Source: Ascidia mentula (taxonomy: Eukaryota; Chordata; Ascidiacea; Phlebobranchia; Ascidiidae). From it: 64,000 bases of DNA. Positions 12,867-24,262 of the stretch are shown here, piece after piece. The notes under the pieces are model-generated. The model did no database searches. It worked only from the letters and a program-made list of their open reading frames with translations, and had not been told where the DNA came from. Location of the stretch: the NCBI GenBank assembly GCA_947561715.1, contig OX387200.1:5520501-5584500 (forward strand), given 5' to 3'. Each line of letters starts with the position of its first letter. Position 1 is the stretch's first letter. Made by a program: the position numbers and the translations under genes.

Positions 12867-14045
12867 CAGAATTTTACTGGCTGTTTGATATATGCTTTTC
12901 TGTAACGAGGTTGTTGCCTTTGTCGTTACGTCACACCAAGGCAGTAATACAATTTATTTCGCTTTTCGTGAAGATGTTTTATATTTTGGTTTGGTTCAGG
13001 TTTCCAAGCTTAGGTATTGAAATTGCATCTATCAAATCATTTCATCATTCATTCTGCGCCCTGTCTACTTCATCAAGACGTGTGACAACAATCTTGTCAT
13101 AACCTTTATCAACGTTATACGTCAACACCAACGTCATGTTTCCCTTTTTCCTGAACTCAATTTTAACTGCACTCGCCCTGGCTATATATTCCATGCATAT
13201 TTATCAAGTAACCAGAGAGAGAGTGCTGGAAGGAGTCAACATACACTAAGAGGACAATAAAAAAGAGAGAGACAAACTAAACCAGAGCCAAGCCAAGCCA
13301 AGCCAAGACTGAACTAAGAGACGAGAAGACCAGAAGTCTAAGAGTAGATCAAGAAACAATTGTGTTGATTGTCGCCTAGCTATACGAGCTACTGTTTGAG
13401 AACCGATTTGATGCGTGGTTTGTAAGTTGTCGATGGTTTTTGTTTGAGTTTTAACGAATTAAATTGAAGGATAAATCTTAAAGGTCTACAGTCTTTGTTT
13501 AAATAGTAACCAGGAGTCAGATATACGGCAGTGTTATATTTTGTACTACGTCCCACGAACGGTCAGTGCAAAATTAGATGCATTTTTTGCGTTTTGCCCA
13601 CAGTTCGAAGCTCTCTGCCAATACTACCAAGTAATCGCATAATATTCTTGTCGTATGCCGCCAAGACTATATGATCGATGCCCGAACTCACCACCACTTT
13701 TGAACTTGTTTGTTTCACATTTATGTTCTCATCTACAATTCAGCACAGCAGTGGAAGTAATTCAGATGCAAGTTTAAAACAAACAGCCTTCAAAACCACA
13801 CAACACTGACAGTGGGTACATGAATAACTACTACAGTAATTTTTACAAAAAATATGTTCAATTGTTTATAATACGTCTTTAAATAGTTTGAAATACAAAG
13901 TCAGTCGCAATACTAGAGTACAAGAAGTTGCCAGGCAATGCGACCTCAACATATTTGCAGTGTTTCAACAACAAAGACAAATCTGTGGAAACTATGCTAC
14001 AGCTATATACATCACAATATAAAATGAAATGTCGTTCTTGCACTA
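12867..14045. other. Intergenic region, no gene; possible solo LTR-like segment
   Basis: OXA1L ends at 12866 and the claudin-like gene ends (minus strand) at 14046. Between about 13080 and 13560 is a segment that starts TGTGACAACA, has a TATATATTCC box and a four-fold GCCAA-type short repeat near 13292. It could be a solo LTR fossil but I see no second copy or target duplication, so I make no element call. Nothing else recognised. Confidence 0.35.
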
Positions 14046-16357
14046 CTATAATGGCGGGGGTGTTACTGTAGAAGTGCGCGCTTTTCCGTGAAGCGGTGGA
14101 TTTCCCCTGTACATAGAAGGCCGATCCACAGCACGAATGGACTGCGATCTTCTGCTTGGCCTTGAAAGACCTTCTTCGGCTGAAACACATCTATCAGGAA
14201 CCCCTAAAATTACCCAAAAATGTTTTTGTTTGTCACATAAATATGGGTCATATCCAGTGGTGGGATTCAGCCGGTTCGCACCGGTTCAATAGAACAGTCT
14301 CACGACATTTTATGAGATCAGCGAACCGGTTAGCATTACTGGTTACTGTCAATGGATTTTTGCATCTTAGAACCCGCTGAAAAATATGACTTTTCTGATA
14401 GAACCGGCTGACAAAAAATTTGAATCCAACCACTGGTCCCAAGTGTGAGAGAACGTGGGACAATTGACGTCCCTGCAAACAGTTGATACATTTAATAAAC
14501 CTAATTGCTGATGCCATTGATATGTTTGCCGCTAAAATGTTATGGGATTGTGAAAAGTTACTGACGTTGGCATCTAAAGCTGGTTTACAATTAATTTGAG
14601 ATTTCATACATTAATGGTCAAAGGTGGACAAAAATTGTAATTATTGTCCTTGAAAACCATCACGACATTTCCAATATAATAACACTTACCTTTCGATTCT
14701 TGTATTGGCCCAACTGCAGACTTGGATGCTTGCGCGCTCTTACTGGCAAAAATGGTAACCAGTACACCAGACATTACATACAAACCTGTAGCCATCCATG
14801 AAAGCACAAAACTGGCTCCCATTGACTTTAAGTAGCTGTTGTACAGGTAGGAGAAAATGAGCATTGCTATCACGCACGATAAACCTTTGAATGAAAGTGA
14901 ATGTGATTAGAAAACCTGCCGTTCAGTTTTAAAAACTGCCTATAACGTGATAATCAAAACATATTTTCAGCCACATATAATATATGCCCACAAGTCCTTT
15001 TCGGAAAATTAGTTACATGCATTTGTAAATACGGATTTCAATTTTTCTACTAATTTACGTTTACTTACTAGCGATGACGCCGAGTATTTTCAAAGTGTTC
15101 AACATCTTGCTGAATTGCATGGCGCTGACCCTGGCCTGCTGACAGCGGAACGTCAAAATCCGCCCCACTCCGTAAAATAGGGATATTGCAGATGATGAGA
15201 TGGTCACGCATGTTATTGCTAACGGTGCAGCGGCATCTGGCAAAATATAATAAAATGGTGTATTCTATACCAGCAACTCTTGCTGGAGTGGCATTTTTCG
15301 AGGATCATTCTAAAAACAATTACCTTTTCAAAGTGAATTATTCAATAGAATTTTTTTGATTTTACTAATTGAACAGCAATTTTAATGAAACGGCTGAAAA
15401 CTTTACAAACCTACATAGTGATCCAGGATTCGTACCTGTGAAAATTGCGCGAAATATTGCAATTAATGTTGTATTTTGTGCGACATTAGGAAACACTTTG
15501 TAACTCAAATTTAGTCGTAATTGTCCCACCAGCGAACGCCCATAACCGAAAATTACAACTCCCAAGGCTTGTGCTGGCACCAAGTTGATGTATTTTAGGC
15601 TGCGGTGCGAATTTTTTACGGTTGTAAGTTTGATTATTTTAAATAAAGGTTAAGGAGTACTGCTGGTCTGCAACGACCATTTTTGCCACAAGTCAGTTGT
15701 TATTGTCTTTCTTGTTTCGTCACAAAGATTGCATAAATCAGCAGTTCGAGTTTAAACTGGAGAGTGAGTAAAAGGTTTGTGTTCAGCTAATTTACGTTAT
15801 ACCTACTGTGTACATATACGTAACAGGGTTTAACATAAACACTCACAGAACGTAGTAAATTTTGAAATATTTTGGACTTTTTAGTTACCTTTTGTTATCT
15901 CGTAATAGCAGCTTACTTTCGATGTCAGTTTGGACGTTACGCAACGAAAGAAGAAGCCAACACGTCCGTGGTTCGTACGGGTGTCCAAGATAAACCATTC
16001 CGGTAGCACAAGTGCCATGATTAATAATAGCAACCCAATACCGGTAAAACCGAGAACCAGCCCCAACTGTAGAGCTTGTCGTCGCGTAAACGTCCCAGCT
16101 ACAGAATTGATGTCATTTTTGTTGCTTGGCTTTGGTGTGCGCCGAAAAACACCAGCCAGTCTCTGGGTAATCATTTCTGAAAATACATCTTTTATGACTT
16201 CAGAAAAACTACAACTGCACAGTTGTACGTATATAAAATATATATATTTACGTGTATTTAAACTCGGAAACTTTGGCGGTTGCCATCGTTTCTGCGCACC
16301 CTTTGCTACATCCTTGTTAGGAGTTCCAGTTTTTTTCTTCGTCTTGGCTTCAGCCAT
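14046..16357 (-). CDS. Claudin/PMP22-superfamily-like four-transmembrane protein
   Basis: Six exons on the minus strand (16357-16252, 16176-15889, 15567-15436, 15236-15069, 14884-14690, 14203-14046) join to a 348 aa protein. Order: a Lys/Pro-rich cytoplasmic N-terminus (MAEAKTKKKTGTPNKDVAKG), a first helix (LGLVLGFTGIGLLLLIMALV) followed by a loop with P-E-W and two Cys 11 residues apart, then helices near APLAITCVTISSSAISLFYG, LNTLKILGVIAS plus LSCVIAMLIFSYL, and FVLSWMATGLYVMSGVLVTI, and a Ser/Arg/Pro-rich tail ending TVTPPPL. The tail reads R-S-Q-S-I-R-A-V-D-R and may be phosphorylated. Fold resembles claudins, CACNG or TMEM114-like proteins, but the classical W-GLW-C-C signature is not complete, so I name only the superfamily. 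The acceptor of exon 3 is weak and is the least certain junction. Confidence 0.7.
14255..14435. mobile_element. hAT-type MITE, 181 bp, in the last intron of the claudin-like gene
   Basis: Ends are inverted repeats: CAGTGGTGGGATTCA on the left and the complement of CAGTGGTTGGATTCA on the right, with inner GCCGGTTC/GAACCGGC blocks also inverted. CAGTGG ends and small size fit non-autonomous hAT elements. No clean 8 bp target duplication is visible, so the insertion is probably not recent. No open frame. Confidence 0.8.
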
Positions 16358-17653
16358 GTTTTCGTTTGAGCAGTATGATCAGCAGTGCAGCTCTTCAGGT
16401 TTGTCGACAAATTTCCGCCAAATTTATACCGCTGTGGCCTTGACAACAAGATTAAACTGTTGCTATTACGTGGAAAAGAAAGATATGATATGAAAACGCC
16501 AAAGAATGGCCTCTCCATGACGATAACGGCACGGTTTGTCTTTTATCGTCGCCTAAGATGGCGCTTGCTCGCTAGGTGAGGTGGAAAAGGACAAAAGGTG
16601 AATGGAAGTGTTGTCCCAGGAAGCACCTCTTCAAGGACCCTCAGAGGAAGCGCAGGTGGGCGAATTTTTATCGATACTTGGCGGTTGGTGCATTTTCTTC
16701 GTCTCAAGGGCGTCCACGCGTTAAAATACAATCGCACAGGAGACCCGGGGACTTTGGTTTCCATTGGCGACTTTGATATTGTTGCCTTTCGTGGGAACCG
16801 TTTGCCTGGTAAGCTACCGCGGAAAAGCTCCATTTCCAAGTGTTTTGTTGGGCTAGGTTTGCCATCAATCAGCAGGTAACTATATTTTTGGAATGCGACA
16901 CCGTGTTGTCATCGACAAGTGCTAACATTTGGTGGTGCTGGTCTTTTATGGCTCGTGGTTCAAGAAAATTGCCATTCTAAGCTAAATTAGCTTCTCATTT
17001 TCAGTCACTATAATACTGCCATTCAACGACTTTGCTTGTATACAGGTAAAACTATATAAAAAATATTTATTACCCCCGATGGCACGATAGCGTGAAAGGA
17101 ACGGGAAAAGGAAACAATGAGCATTCAAAAACTTTGGACAAAATTGCCGATGAACAACAACCATAATTAGGCCGTGTGGATGCAGTACAACGATGGCCGA
17201 GTACATGGGCATAGAGGATAATAGCACCAATAGTACGCGTGCTAAAAAAAGGACTAAAGGTAATCGACTTTACAAGTCTTTTAGGTTGACACTTTAGCAT
17301 AAGCTGTGAAACAAACATTTTCATGGCGGTGTACTTAGTTGTTTTTGTTTGTATTAGTCAAACGCACAAACACGACTTACAAAATGTTTGACCTCAAAAA
17401 CTTATTTTTAAGATCTTTGCAATCATGGCATTTTGCCGACGATAGTCAAAGCAAGTCAAGAAAACCAAATCGACTAACACCCGTGTTTTTATCAAAGAAA
17501 ACAGGCTGGAAACGCCACAATTACAACAAATTATGCAGCAAGAAAAAGTCCCACGAGAATGAACGAAAACATCAACGCGACATTTTTTCTCTAATTTTGC
17601 AGTAACCGATCCACACACGTTTAATGGAAAACATTTCAGTGGTTACGTATTGT
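16358..17653. other. Spacer between TSC2 3' end and the claudin-like gene; likely promoter of the latter
   Basis: Contains the region upstream of the claudin-like start at 16357 and the TSC2 3' UTR. A TTTATT at 17066 is an AATAAA on the minus strand and is a candidate TSC2 poly(A) signal. An AAGATGGCG at about 16554 resembles a YY1 site. Open frames on both strands at 16540-16880 overlap each other and show no domain; I do not call a gene. Confidence 0.4.
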
Positions 17654-20600
17654 TTACACGTAACCTGAAAACTCGGCGAGGGGATACAACGAGTCTCGTT
17701 TTGACGGCGACTGTGGAGAATTCTCATCTTTGCTTGCATTCTCTTGCAAAGCGCGTGCACGAAGTCTTTTAATCTGCTTCAGTCTGGCGAATGGCTTCGA
17801 CACAGATTCCTCTGGCTTGTTTCGCTTCAGAAAAGCCTCAGCGGCCATGTTTGCGTGCAACGCCATCTGCTTCACCAGCAATCCTAAACGCCTAAAAAAT
17901 GAAAAATAACTTGTGCTGTGCGACCATGACGTTCAACAAATGAGGCAAGCATGGAACCAATAGATTCAATTGGCTGATGCTTGGATGGTCACAACCGGTT
18001 ACCTACAGTGCCCGATTAACCAAGGCCAAACAAGGCCTGGGGCCGGTCACCTATAAATAACTTATGACACAGGTTCAGGATTAAAGAGGTCAAAAGGTCA
18101 ACAACGTATTCGTATCGAAAATTAGGTCCTTCACAAGCTCAATTTTGAAACACAGATTGACGAATTTGTCGATATGATTTTTGGCAAATATTCCTGGCAA
18201 GCGCATTATAGGGTTGCAAATTTTCAGGCCACTTGTCACGATTTGCCTAGTAGGGCCAGCAAAGCCAGCACCGATTTCCAATCCTAAATTTTTAATTGTG
18301 CACGTCACACCTTACTCCAGCATTTTCTCCACACAGAAAACTACGGCACAAAACCTTACCTGTCGGACACAACACGTCGCTCCGTAATTTGAAGAATGTC
18401 TTTCATCTCAGGTTTGTGATATTCCACTCTTACAGAGTTAAAACCAAGATCGAGAGGATTGATTATAATCTCAGCTGACAGAAACTGGCCTTTCACTACA
18501 CAGCCAGGCTGGTAGTGGTGCGATGCGTTGTCATCGTAAACTATAGTCACGTAGTCGTTGCCGATGTGACGCTGTTTGCAGCTGATATCTTCGCCGTGAT
18601 TGGGCATGAGCGTGGTCACGTGGAAAACCATTTGCATGATGTTTTCCTGCCAAACGTACGTAAACAGCCCGTCCTCGCCTTCGGATTGGTCCAGACCGCT
18701 TAGGAAGGTACGCGACCTGTCAGTGTCCTTGAGCGACACCAAGCGGCCCAGTGAGCTAAGGAAATTCTGGTAACGCAAAGAGCCGTGCTCGTTAAACAGG
18801 ATTGATTTCGCTTCCATTTTCTGCCCAGGCCGTACGTATACCACACCCGTGGCCCACGTATCGTAGGGCGGGATCAAATCCAACACTTGCACTGCTCGTT
18901 CTATTGTAGCAGTTTTGGGCAATAGTATCGGAGTGTGCAACGGTTCTACCGAGATTGCGGTTTGAAATAGTTGCAGAAACACGAATCCTGGCGTTAGCGT
19001 AGACTCGGCAGCGGATGTTAAAGGCTTGCGAGCGCCCTCTGATGGTTTAGGTCCAGAGAACAGCTCGGTTGTTCGTGCTTTCGCCCTTTGTTTTGATCGC
19101 GAAAGTGCCCGCGAAGCAGCGCGCTGAGTGTAGTCTTGAGTAGAGGAAATGGTGTGGCTTCGGTGTCTTACCATTTCACCGCGTTCCTCTGTCTCGCCAT
19201 TCGTCGTTGGTGGGTCCGCGGTGAAACCGTTCTCCATGGCAAAACCTTCGTCAATCGACTTAGTCTTGGTCATCGATGCCCTCTCGCTTCTGTCAACGCT
19301 GCATTTGGGCAACTGGGTTAGGGTGAATTGCTCGCTGCTCATTACGAATGATGTGTTGCCCGACGGGCGGCGAACGCAGATCTCAGCGCGTGATAGGTTT
19401 TTTCCTGTCAGACAAATGCCCTGCGTTTCCTCTTCGACTGTATCGGACGAGAGGTCTTCGTCGTCGATCAACAGACTTTTGCTGCGCAGAACCGCACCCC
19501 CCGACTTGTGGCGCGTCCGCCCTGACTTATTAGTATTTGTATGCGTTGACTGGAGCTTCGCCGGCGCCTCCACCGAAAGTCTGCGTTCAAAAGTGCCGCG
19601 GCCAGTGGGTACTTCATTGTCAACAACTCCGCATAGTTTAGACTCGGAACTATTATCTTCGGTCGTGATTGTGATAATACGGTTGCCCAGCAACCAAGTG
19701 GCGCTCTGGCCACCCTGGAGTTTTCGTTTCGCTTTGGAGCAGGAAGCAACTGGCATGCTATTCGAGAACGTATATCGGGCCATGACGTCAATGCAGGATT
19801 CAATGAGTCCATGTTGGAATGAATTCTCCATGCTGTTGCGGTTCACATTCTGCAGTTTCCGTGTAATAAACCGCACGAAGTCGGGGCGAAAGCTCAGGCG
19901 ACACTTTACAAACCACATTCCGATCACGTGGTGCGCCATTGACACGACATAGAGGGAAAATTTGACCGGGGTTGCATGCTCAAGGGCAATAGCGAAAACA
20001 CTCATGTACTGATCTTCCACGAAGTTGGCATAAAGGTTGGGGAGTTGGGATAAGGTTGAGAGAAGTTCAAGAACGCTGGTTGCCAAATGCACTGTGGCAG
20101 ACATCTGTGAAAGGTGCAACAGGATGGAAGGAAGTACTCTGAGTAATGCGTCTGAGTTCATCTCAACCATACAAAGGGTGATGGAGCTGATGCACTGCTT
20201 TGCGCACTTCGTAGTAAACCCCGACTCTAAGCAACGAATAATCTGCCTCTGGCGTGAGATGTCCATGTGGTCGTGATATGAGGACATCACAGTTAAAGCC
20301 TGTAACGCTAAAGACTGGAGTTCTTCACGTTTGAAGGGCTTTTCAGTGCCCGATAAAGTTCCAGCTCTTATAGTGCTGGATACAAGGTTGCTTACTACCT
20401 CAACAAGAGTACGGATATCTGAGTGATCTCCACTGAGCATTATACATTTGTTCTCCGCCAAGTCACACAAAGATGTCAGAGCACCGCTTAAAACTGGCCA
20501 GTAACTTTCTTTTTCAAAACACTGAATGAGGCACTTCGTAGCAAGACGAAAGGGAAGATACACCTTAGAAAAACGGGAACCTGATTCGCTGTCCAACCAT

Positions 20601-22986
20601 TCCTCACCTTTGCTGCAAGAAATGTTGGAGTTAAAGTGGTCAGATGACAGCACTCTCACTTGGTAGCTTGCATTCGAACGAAGTTTGAAAATAAGATCCA
20701 AAACTTCCAGTCTCACCTCCCACAGAAATGAAGGGTTGATCAATGGCAATTGGCTGTTGTAATAATTGTCCAAAAAACTGATTAGCATCTCATACACTTC
20801 CACACATTGCCTCACTTGGTTGGTGTAAAATTTCTTGCAGAAAAACTGGATTAGGCCTTTTACAGCAGATGCAATTGGCTTCTCTTTGACCATACACGCC
20901 TCTTTATTTAGCATGTTGGCTGGAATGATTGATGACTGCATGAAGGGTTTAAAGCAATGCATCAGTGTTGTACAATGGCTTGTTTTGCTTGTCAGAAGAA
21001 GGTCATTGATCAATTGAATGCCTCGAAGCTGCACTGTAGCATTCATTTCAGTATACAATCCTTGAAATGTGGGAACACAAATACTGTCAAATATATCTTT
21101 TTCATACATTTCGCAGTTTCTTGTGGTGATATCAGCAATTATTTCCAGAACCTTAATACGAATTTCAGTTTCAACTGTAGTGCCAAAAAATTTCTCTATT
21201 AAGATTGACAGACTGGCCATCCAATTTTCCTTCGCTGGGTTAATGTGCTGTGCTTTGTAGGCAAGAAGATGCAACACTGATTCAGTAGGCCTGTTTCGAA
21301 AATACTTTTCTACCACTTTAAATAGATCATCCAGGGAGCCATCAAATGCTTGAATCTGCTGGAGCTGCTCTATCAAAGACAAAAGTTCGTGAGCATTTTT
21401 TTTCAAAGCACTGAACTGCTCACTTTTGGGGTGCAGTTCTGCAGTGTCCAAAATTGTTTCTACAATGCTGAAAAGCTGCTCCCATGCCAGTGGATGAAGC
21501 TCATGCCCGAACTTTTTGACGAGTCTTTGGCAAGTAAGGGACACTTCGAAACCAACCACTGGGTTTTGCATCTTCAGTGAGTGAAGAAAACAAGGTAATA
21601 TAGATTGGGGTTTGTGCATAAGTGATGACACACACCTTGAACCCCAGAGTCCCATGCCTAGGAAAAACACAGAACTCCTTAGCACCATTGTGTCTTCAAT
21701 GGTGTGCTCGTTCTGCAAAATCTGACACATGGTTTGCACGCATGTGTGTCCTAAATGAGTTCCGAGCAAATTGCGCATGATTTTCCAGCTTTGGTCGCAC
21801 AAGCTTTTTTGGTTAAGTGCCTGGCACAGAGTAACCACCACATCATATACTCTTGTCTGAGGTAAGGAGTTGTAGCATATGATGGCATCCAGCACCTGTT
21901 AAAAATTTTCATAAATGTGTGACAAATCAATACACTTGAGTGTCATGTTACTGTTTTTTGGGCTAAGAGTTACAAGTTAAACAATCTATAACTCACATGC
22001 TATAACTTCTGAAGGCAAGTATATGCTATTTTATAAATACAAACAGGAAAAAATGCTGAACAAAGCAGAAACTATACAGAACATACAAAACCGGGACAAA
22101 ACATCTTCTTACCTTCAACAGTGACTCCATTTCAGATACAGATAAGCTGGTGGTGCAGTGTACACACAAGTGTTGCACAATGCTCTCAATTGTTGCTTCA
22201 TCCAAATGTGAGGAGTTAAACTTCACCACATTCAGCAAAAGAGAAAGAAACATCCTGTTTTTGCCAACCACATCCATCCACATAACAAGATATGACGAAA
22301 TCTAGGAAACAGTAAATATAGGTCAGTAAGCTGCATACAGTTGTACACACTGTTTCAGCCAATAATGCTTCAACCAATCAACTAATAATCCAAGAAAAAT
22401 CTGCAAAACTTCTGGCCTTTTTAATGTTTACTTTATTTTAAAAGACAGTGGATAAACATACCAAACATAAAGGGGTTGTAAAACTCATTTATGTATATAC
22501 CTTTTCTTCCAGAAACTCCAATTGTTTTCCATGTTGTGAGAGTGCATCAATAATACATAGTACATTCACCACATCATCGGCATACGAGTATTTGGATGAA
22601 TTCAGTGTATTAAATAGCGTCGACTTGAGCAGGCCAATGTTGCGATATTGACATGAAATTAAATGCTGCAAAAACTGGAAATATCTGCTTCTGATTTCCA
22701 GTGGAACAGCAGGACTTAGCAGGTCATTTGTTCTGACCCAAAGCTTCTCCACCACCCCATAATCAAGTTGCTTTGTTTCAAAGAAGTGTTCAAAGGCTAC
22801 AAGTTTTTCAATTCGGCTTTCTGCGGGTTTGTTCTTAGAAACATCCAACCAAAATTCATTTGTTATAGTTTGTTCAGTATTTTCAACTTCCTCCACATTG
22901 GAGGTGCTTGCCTGATTTTTGTGTAGGCTTAAAAAGTTCTTAAGCCTATTTTTAAGGCTCAGACCAGTGTCTTTTTGTTCAGCCAT
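17654..22986 (-). CDS. TSC2: Tuberin, TSC2, GTPase-activating subunit of the TSC complex
   Basis: With TSC1, acts as the GAP for RHEB and so restrains mTORC1 at the lysosome. Exons: 22986-22501, 22301-22113, 21895-18360, 17891-17654; 1482 aa against about 1800 in human. Tuberin landmarks in order: WMDVVGKNR, MRNLLGTHLGH, an alpha-solenoid, WLLGNRIITITTED, EAPAKL, VRRPSGNTS, an Akt-type site in VRHRSHTIS (Thr codon at 19151), GFVFLQLFQ, NEHGSLRYQNFLSSLGRLV, and the Rap-GAP catalytic block HIGNDYVTIVYDDN (Asn thumb near 18557). The C-terminus has KQMALHANMA, the basic KQIKRLRARA and final FSGYV, matching vertebrate tuberin. One exon holds about 80% of the protein, extreme intron loss. The start ATG lies in a good context and overlaps the GSKIP stop. 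Confidence 0.97.
18006..18060 (+). mobile_element. Possible hAT element end in TSC2 intron 3
   Basis: Begins CAGTGCCCGATTAACC and continues with GGCCTGGGGCCGG, like the 5' ends of one hAT group (CAGNGCCGGATTAA type). I do not see the opposite end, so this is a fragment or a chance match. Confidence 0.3.
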
Positions 22987-23305
22987 TTTGTTGGGCTTCC
23001 AACTGTTTTAGTTTATTGCAAAGGCTGCCAGAGAAAGCAGCCCTATACGCAGGGCTCACACAATCCAGAAAAGCATAAACAGTTTCAAAAACAGTCCCAA
23101 CAGCTTTTGTGTAGATATCAGAAGACTTGTTGCACGACAAAACTCTGATACCTTGACTCGTTAATTCAAGTTGAAACTGTGCATTTTCGAGAATGTCCAC
23201 TGAAAAACACCATGGCTGAGTTTCTGACACTTGGGCACGCTGCACAGCAAAACCGATTTCTTTGACAATAGATTCAACCTCAAAAATTGCTTCTTTATCA
23301 TCCAT
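22979..23305 (-). CDS. GSKIP: GSK3B-interacting protein GSKIP
   Basis: Small scaffold that binds GSK3 and, in vertebrates, the PKA regulatory subunit. Single exon, 108 aa (human 139). The C-terminal half shows the family signature: ETVYAFLDCVSPAYRAAF followed by a KLKQLEA helix, matching the GSK3-interaction domain of vertebrate GSKIP (ETVYxLLDxLSPAYRxAF). The N-terminal part (VESIVKEIGFAV and FQLELTSQGIRVL) also fits. The stop codon at 22981-22979 overlaps the TSC2 start at 22986-22984 by an 8-base ATGGCTGA arrangement, so both frames may be carried by one transcript. The GSKIP ATG has T at -3 (weak context), the TSC2 ATG has A at -3. Confidence 0.93.
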   Translation of the reverse strand: MDDKEAIFEVESIVKEIGFAVQRAQVSETQPWCFSVDILENAQFQLELTSQGIRVLSCNKSSDIYTKAVGTVFETVYAFLDCVSPAYRAAFSGSLCNKLKQLEAQQNG

Positions 23306-24262
23306 GAATGCATTTGCACATGATCATTGAGGACTATCTTTAGTGTCACTAAAACATCAAAAACAATAAACACACACAAAATGACGCGCACATCGTTCGC
23401 AGTTTTTCAAAGTACAGAGCAAAGGTTTATGCCTAATACTTAAACCATACAAAATTTTCTATTAATGCCTATACAAGCAAGTTATTATATGCCTTATTGA
23501 TATTGTAAGCATCTTTGGGATAGCTTGAGAAAATGTTCGAGCAACAGCAACAAAATATTATAGTTATACCATGAAAGCTAAATGCTCAAACATTAGCAGC
23601 CATACCCGATTTTGCAAAGCATTACAACAGGACGAACTTCATCTAATGCATAATGTAAAGTTTTTTATAAATAAAACATTGGCCAGGCCAAACGTTAATT
23701 GCACTTAGCGTTGCAACAACGTTAACATTTTCACGTTAGCAGTTAGCTGCATTGGAACCAATGGAGCGTGTTAACAAATAAAGTCACGTGTGTATACTCT
23801 ATTGCGTCATAATATCGAAATCTTACTGTTGTCACATTACATAAGAAACCCCGCCGAAGGAAGTGCGGACTGAATTGTGTTAACCTTTTTCTGACAAAAA
23901 CTTGTATATCCAAGACGATTGTGTTTTTTTTTATCACACCGGGATATTTTTATTTCCCAAGGTTTTTTTCTCTCTGGCACTGCATGTGTTCCAACCAAAT
24001 AGCACAACAGAAACATCAACAAGTAAACGGAACGGAACATCATCATTACAATTACAAATAAGGTGTATAATACTGAGCAGGCAGTTGTTTTGTTACAAAA
24101 ATTTGCGTCCATGATAAAAAATTACACAATTTGTTACTATCTAAGGACAAATTTTTGGAAACACTTTCGTATTTGCGTTGGTAGTTGTACAACGTGTTTC
24201 GGATATGTATTTCGTCCATTAATTTTCTTTACATTTTGCAGACTTTTTCGGTCACATACGGT
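23306..24262. promoter_or_regulatory. Head-to-head spacer between GSKIP-TSC2 and NKIRAS
   Basis: About 950 bases between two divergent start codons; must hold both promoters and 5' UTRs. A pyrimidine-rich stretch ending in ttttgcag at about 24240, just before the NKIRAS ATG, is a good splice acceptor and could serve a 5' UTR intron or spliced-leader trans-splicing. No other motif recognised. Confidence 0.4.

Noticed and set aside
13080-13560. Segment resembling a solo LTR
   Set aside because: Ends and TATA-like box are suggestive, but there is no second copy, primer site or target duplication to support it.
16543-16879. Overlapping open frames on both strands upstream of the claudin-like gene
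   Set aside because: Composition-driven; no domain, no consistent gene model, and the position fits a promoter region.
18090-18308. Minus-strand open frame between the last TSC2 exons
   Set aside because: It is intronic: the exon ending at 18360 joins in phase to 17891, restoring the conserved tuberin C-terminus without it.
19149-19952. 267-codon plus-strand open frame
   Set aside because: Lies fully antisense to the conserved tuberin exon and shows no recognisable domain.
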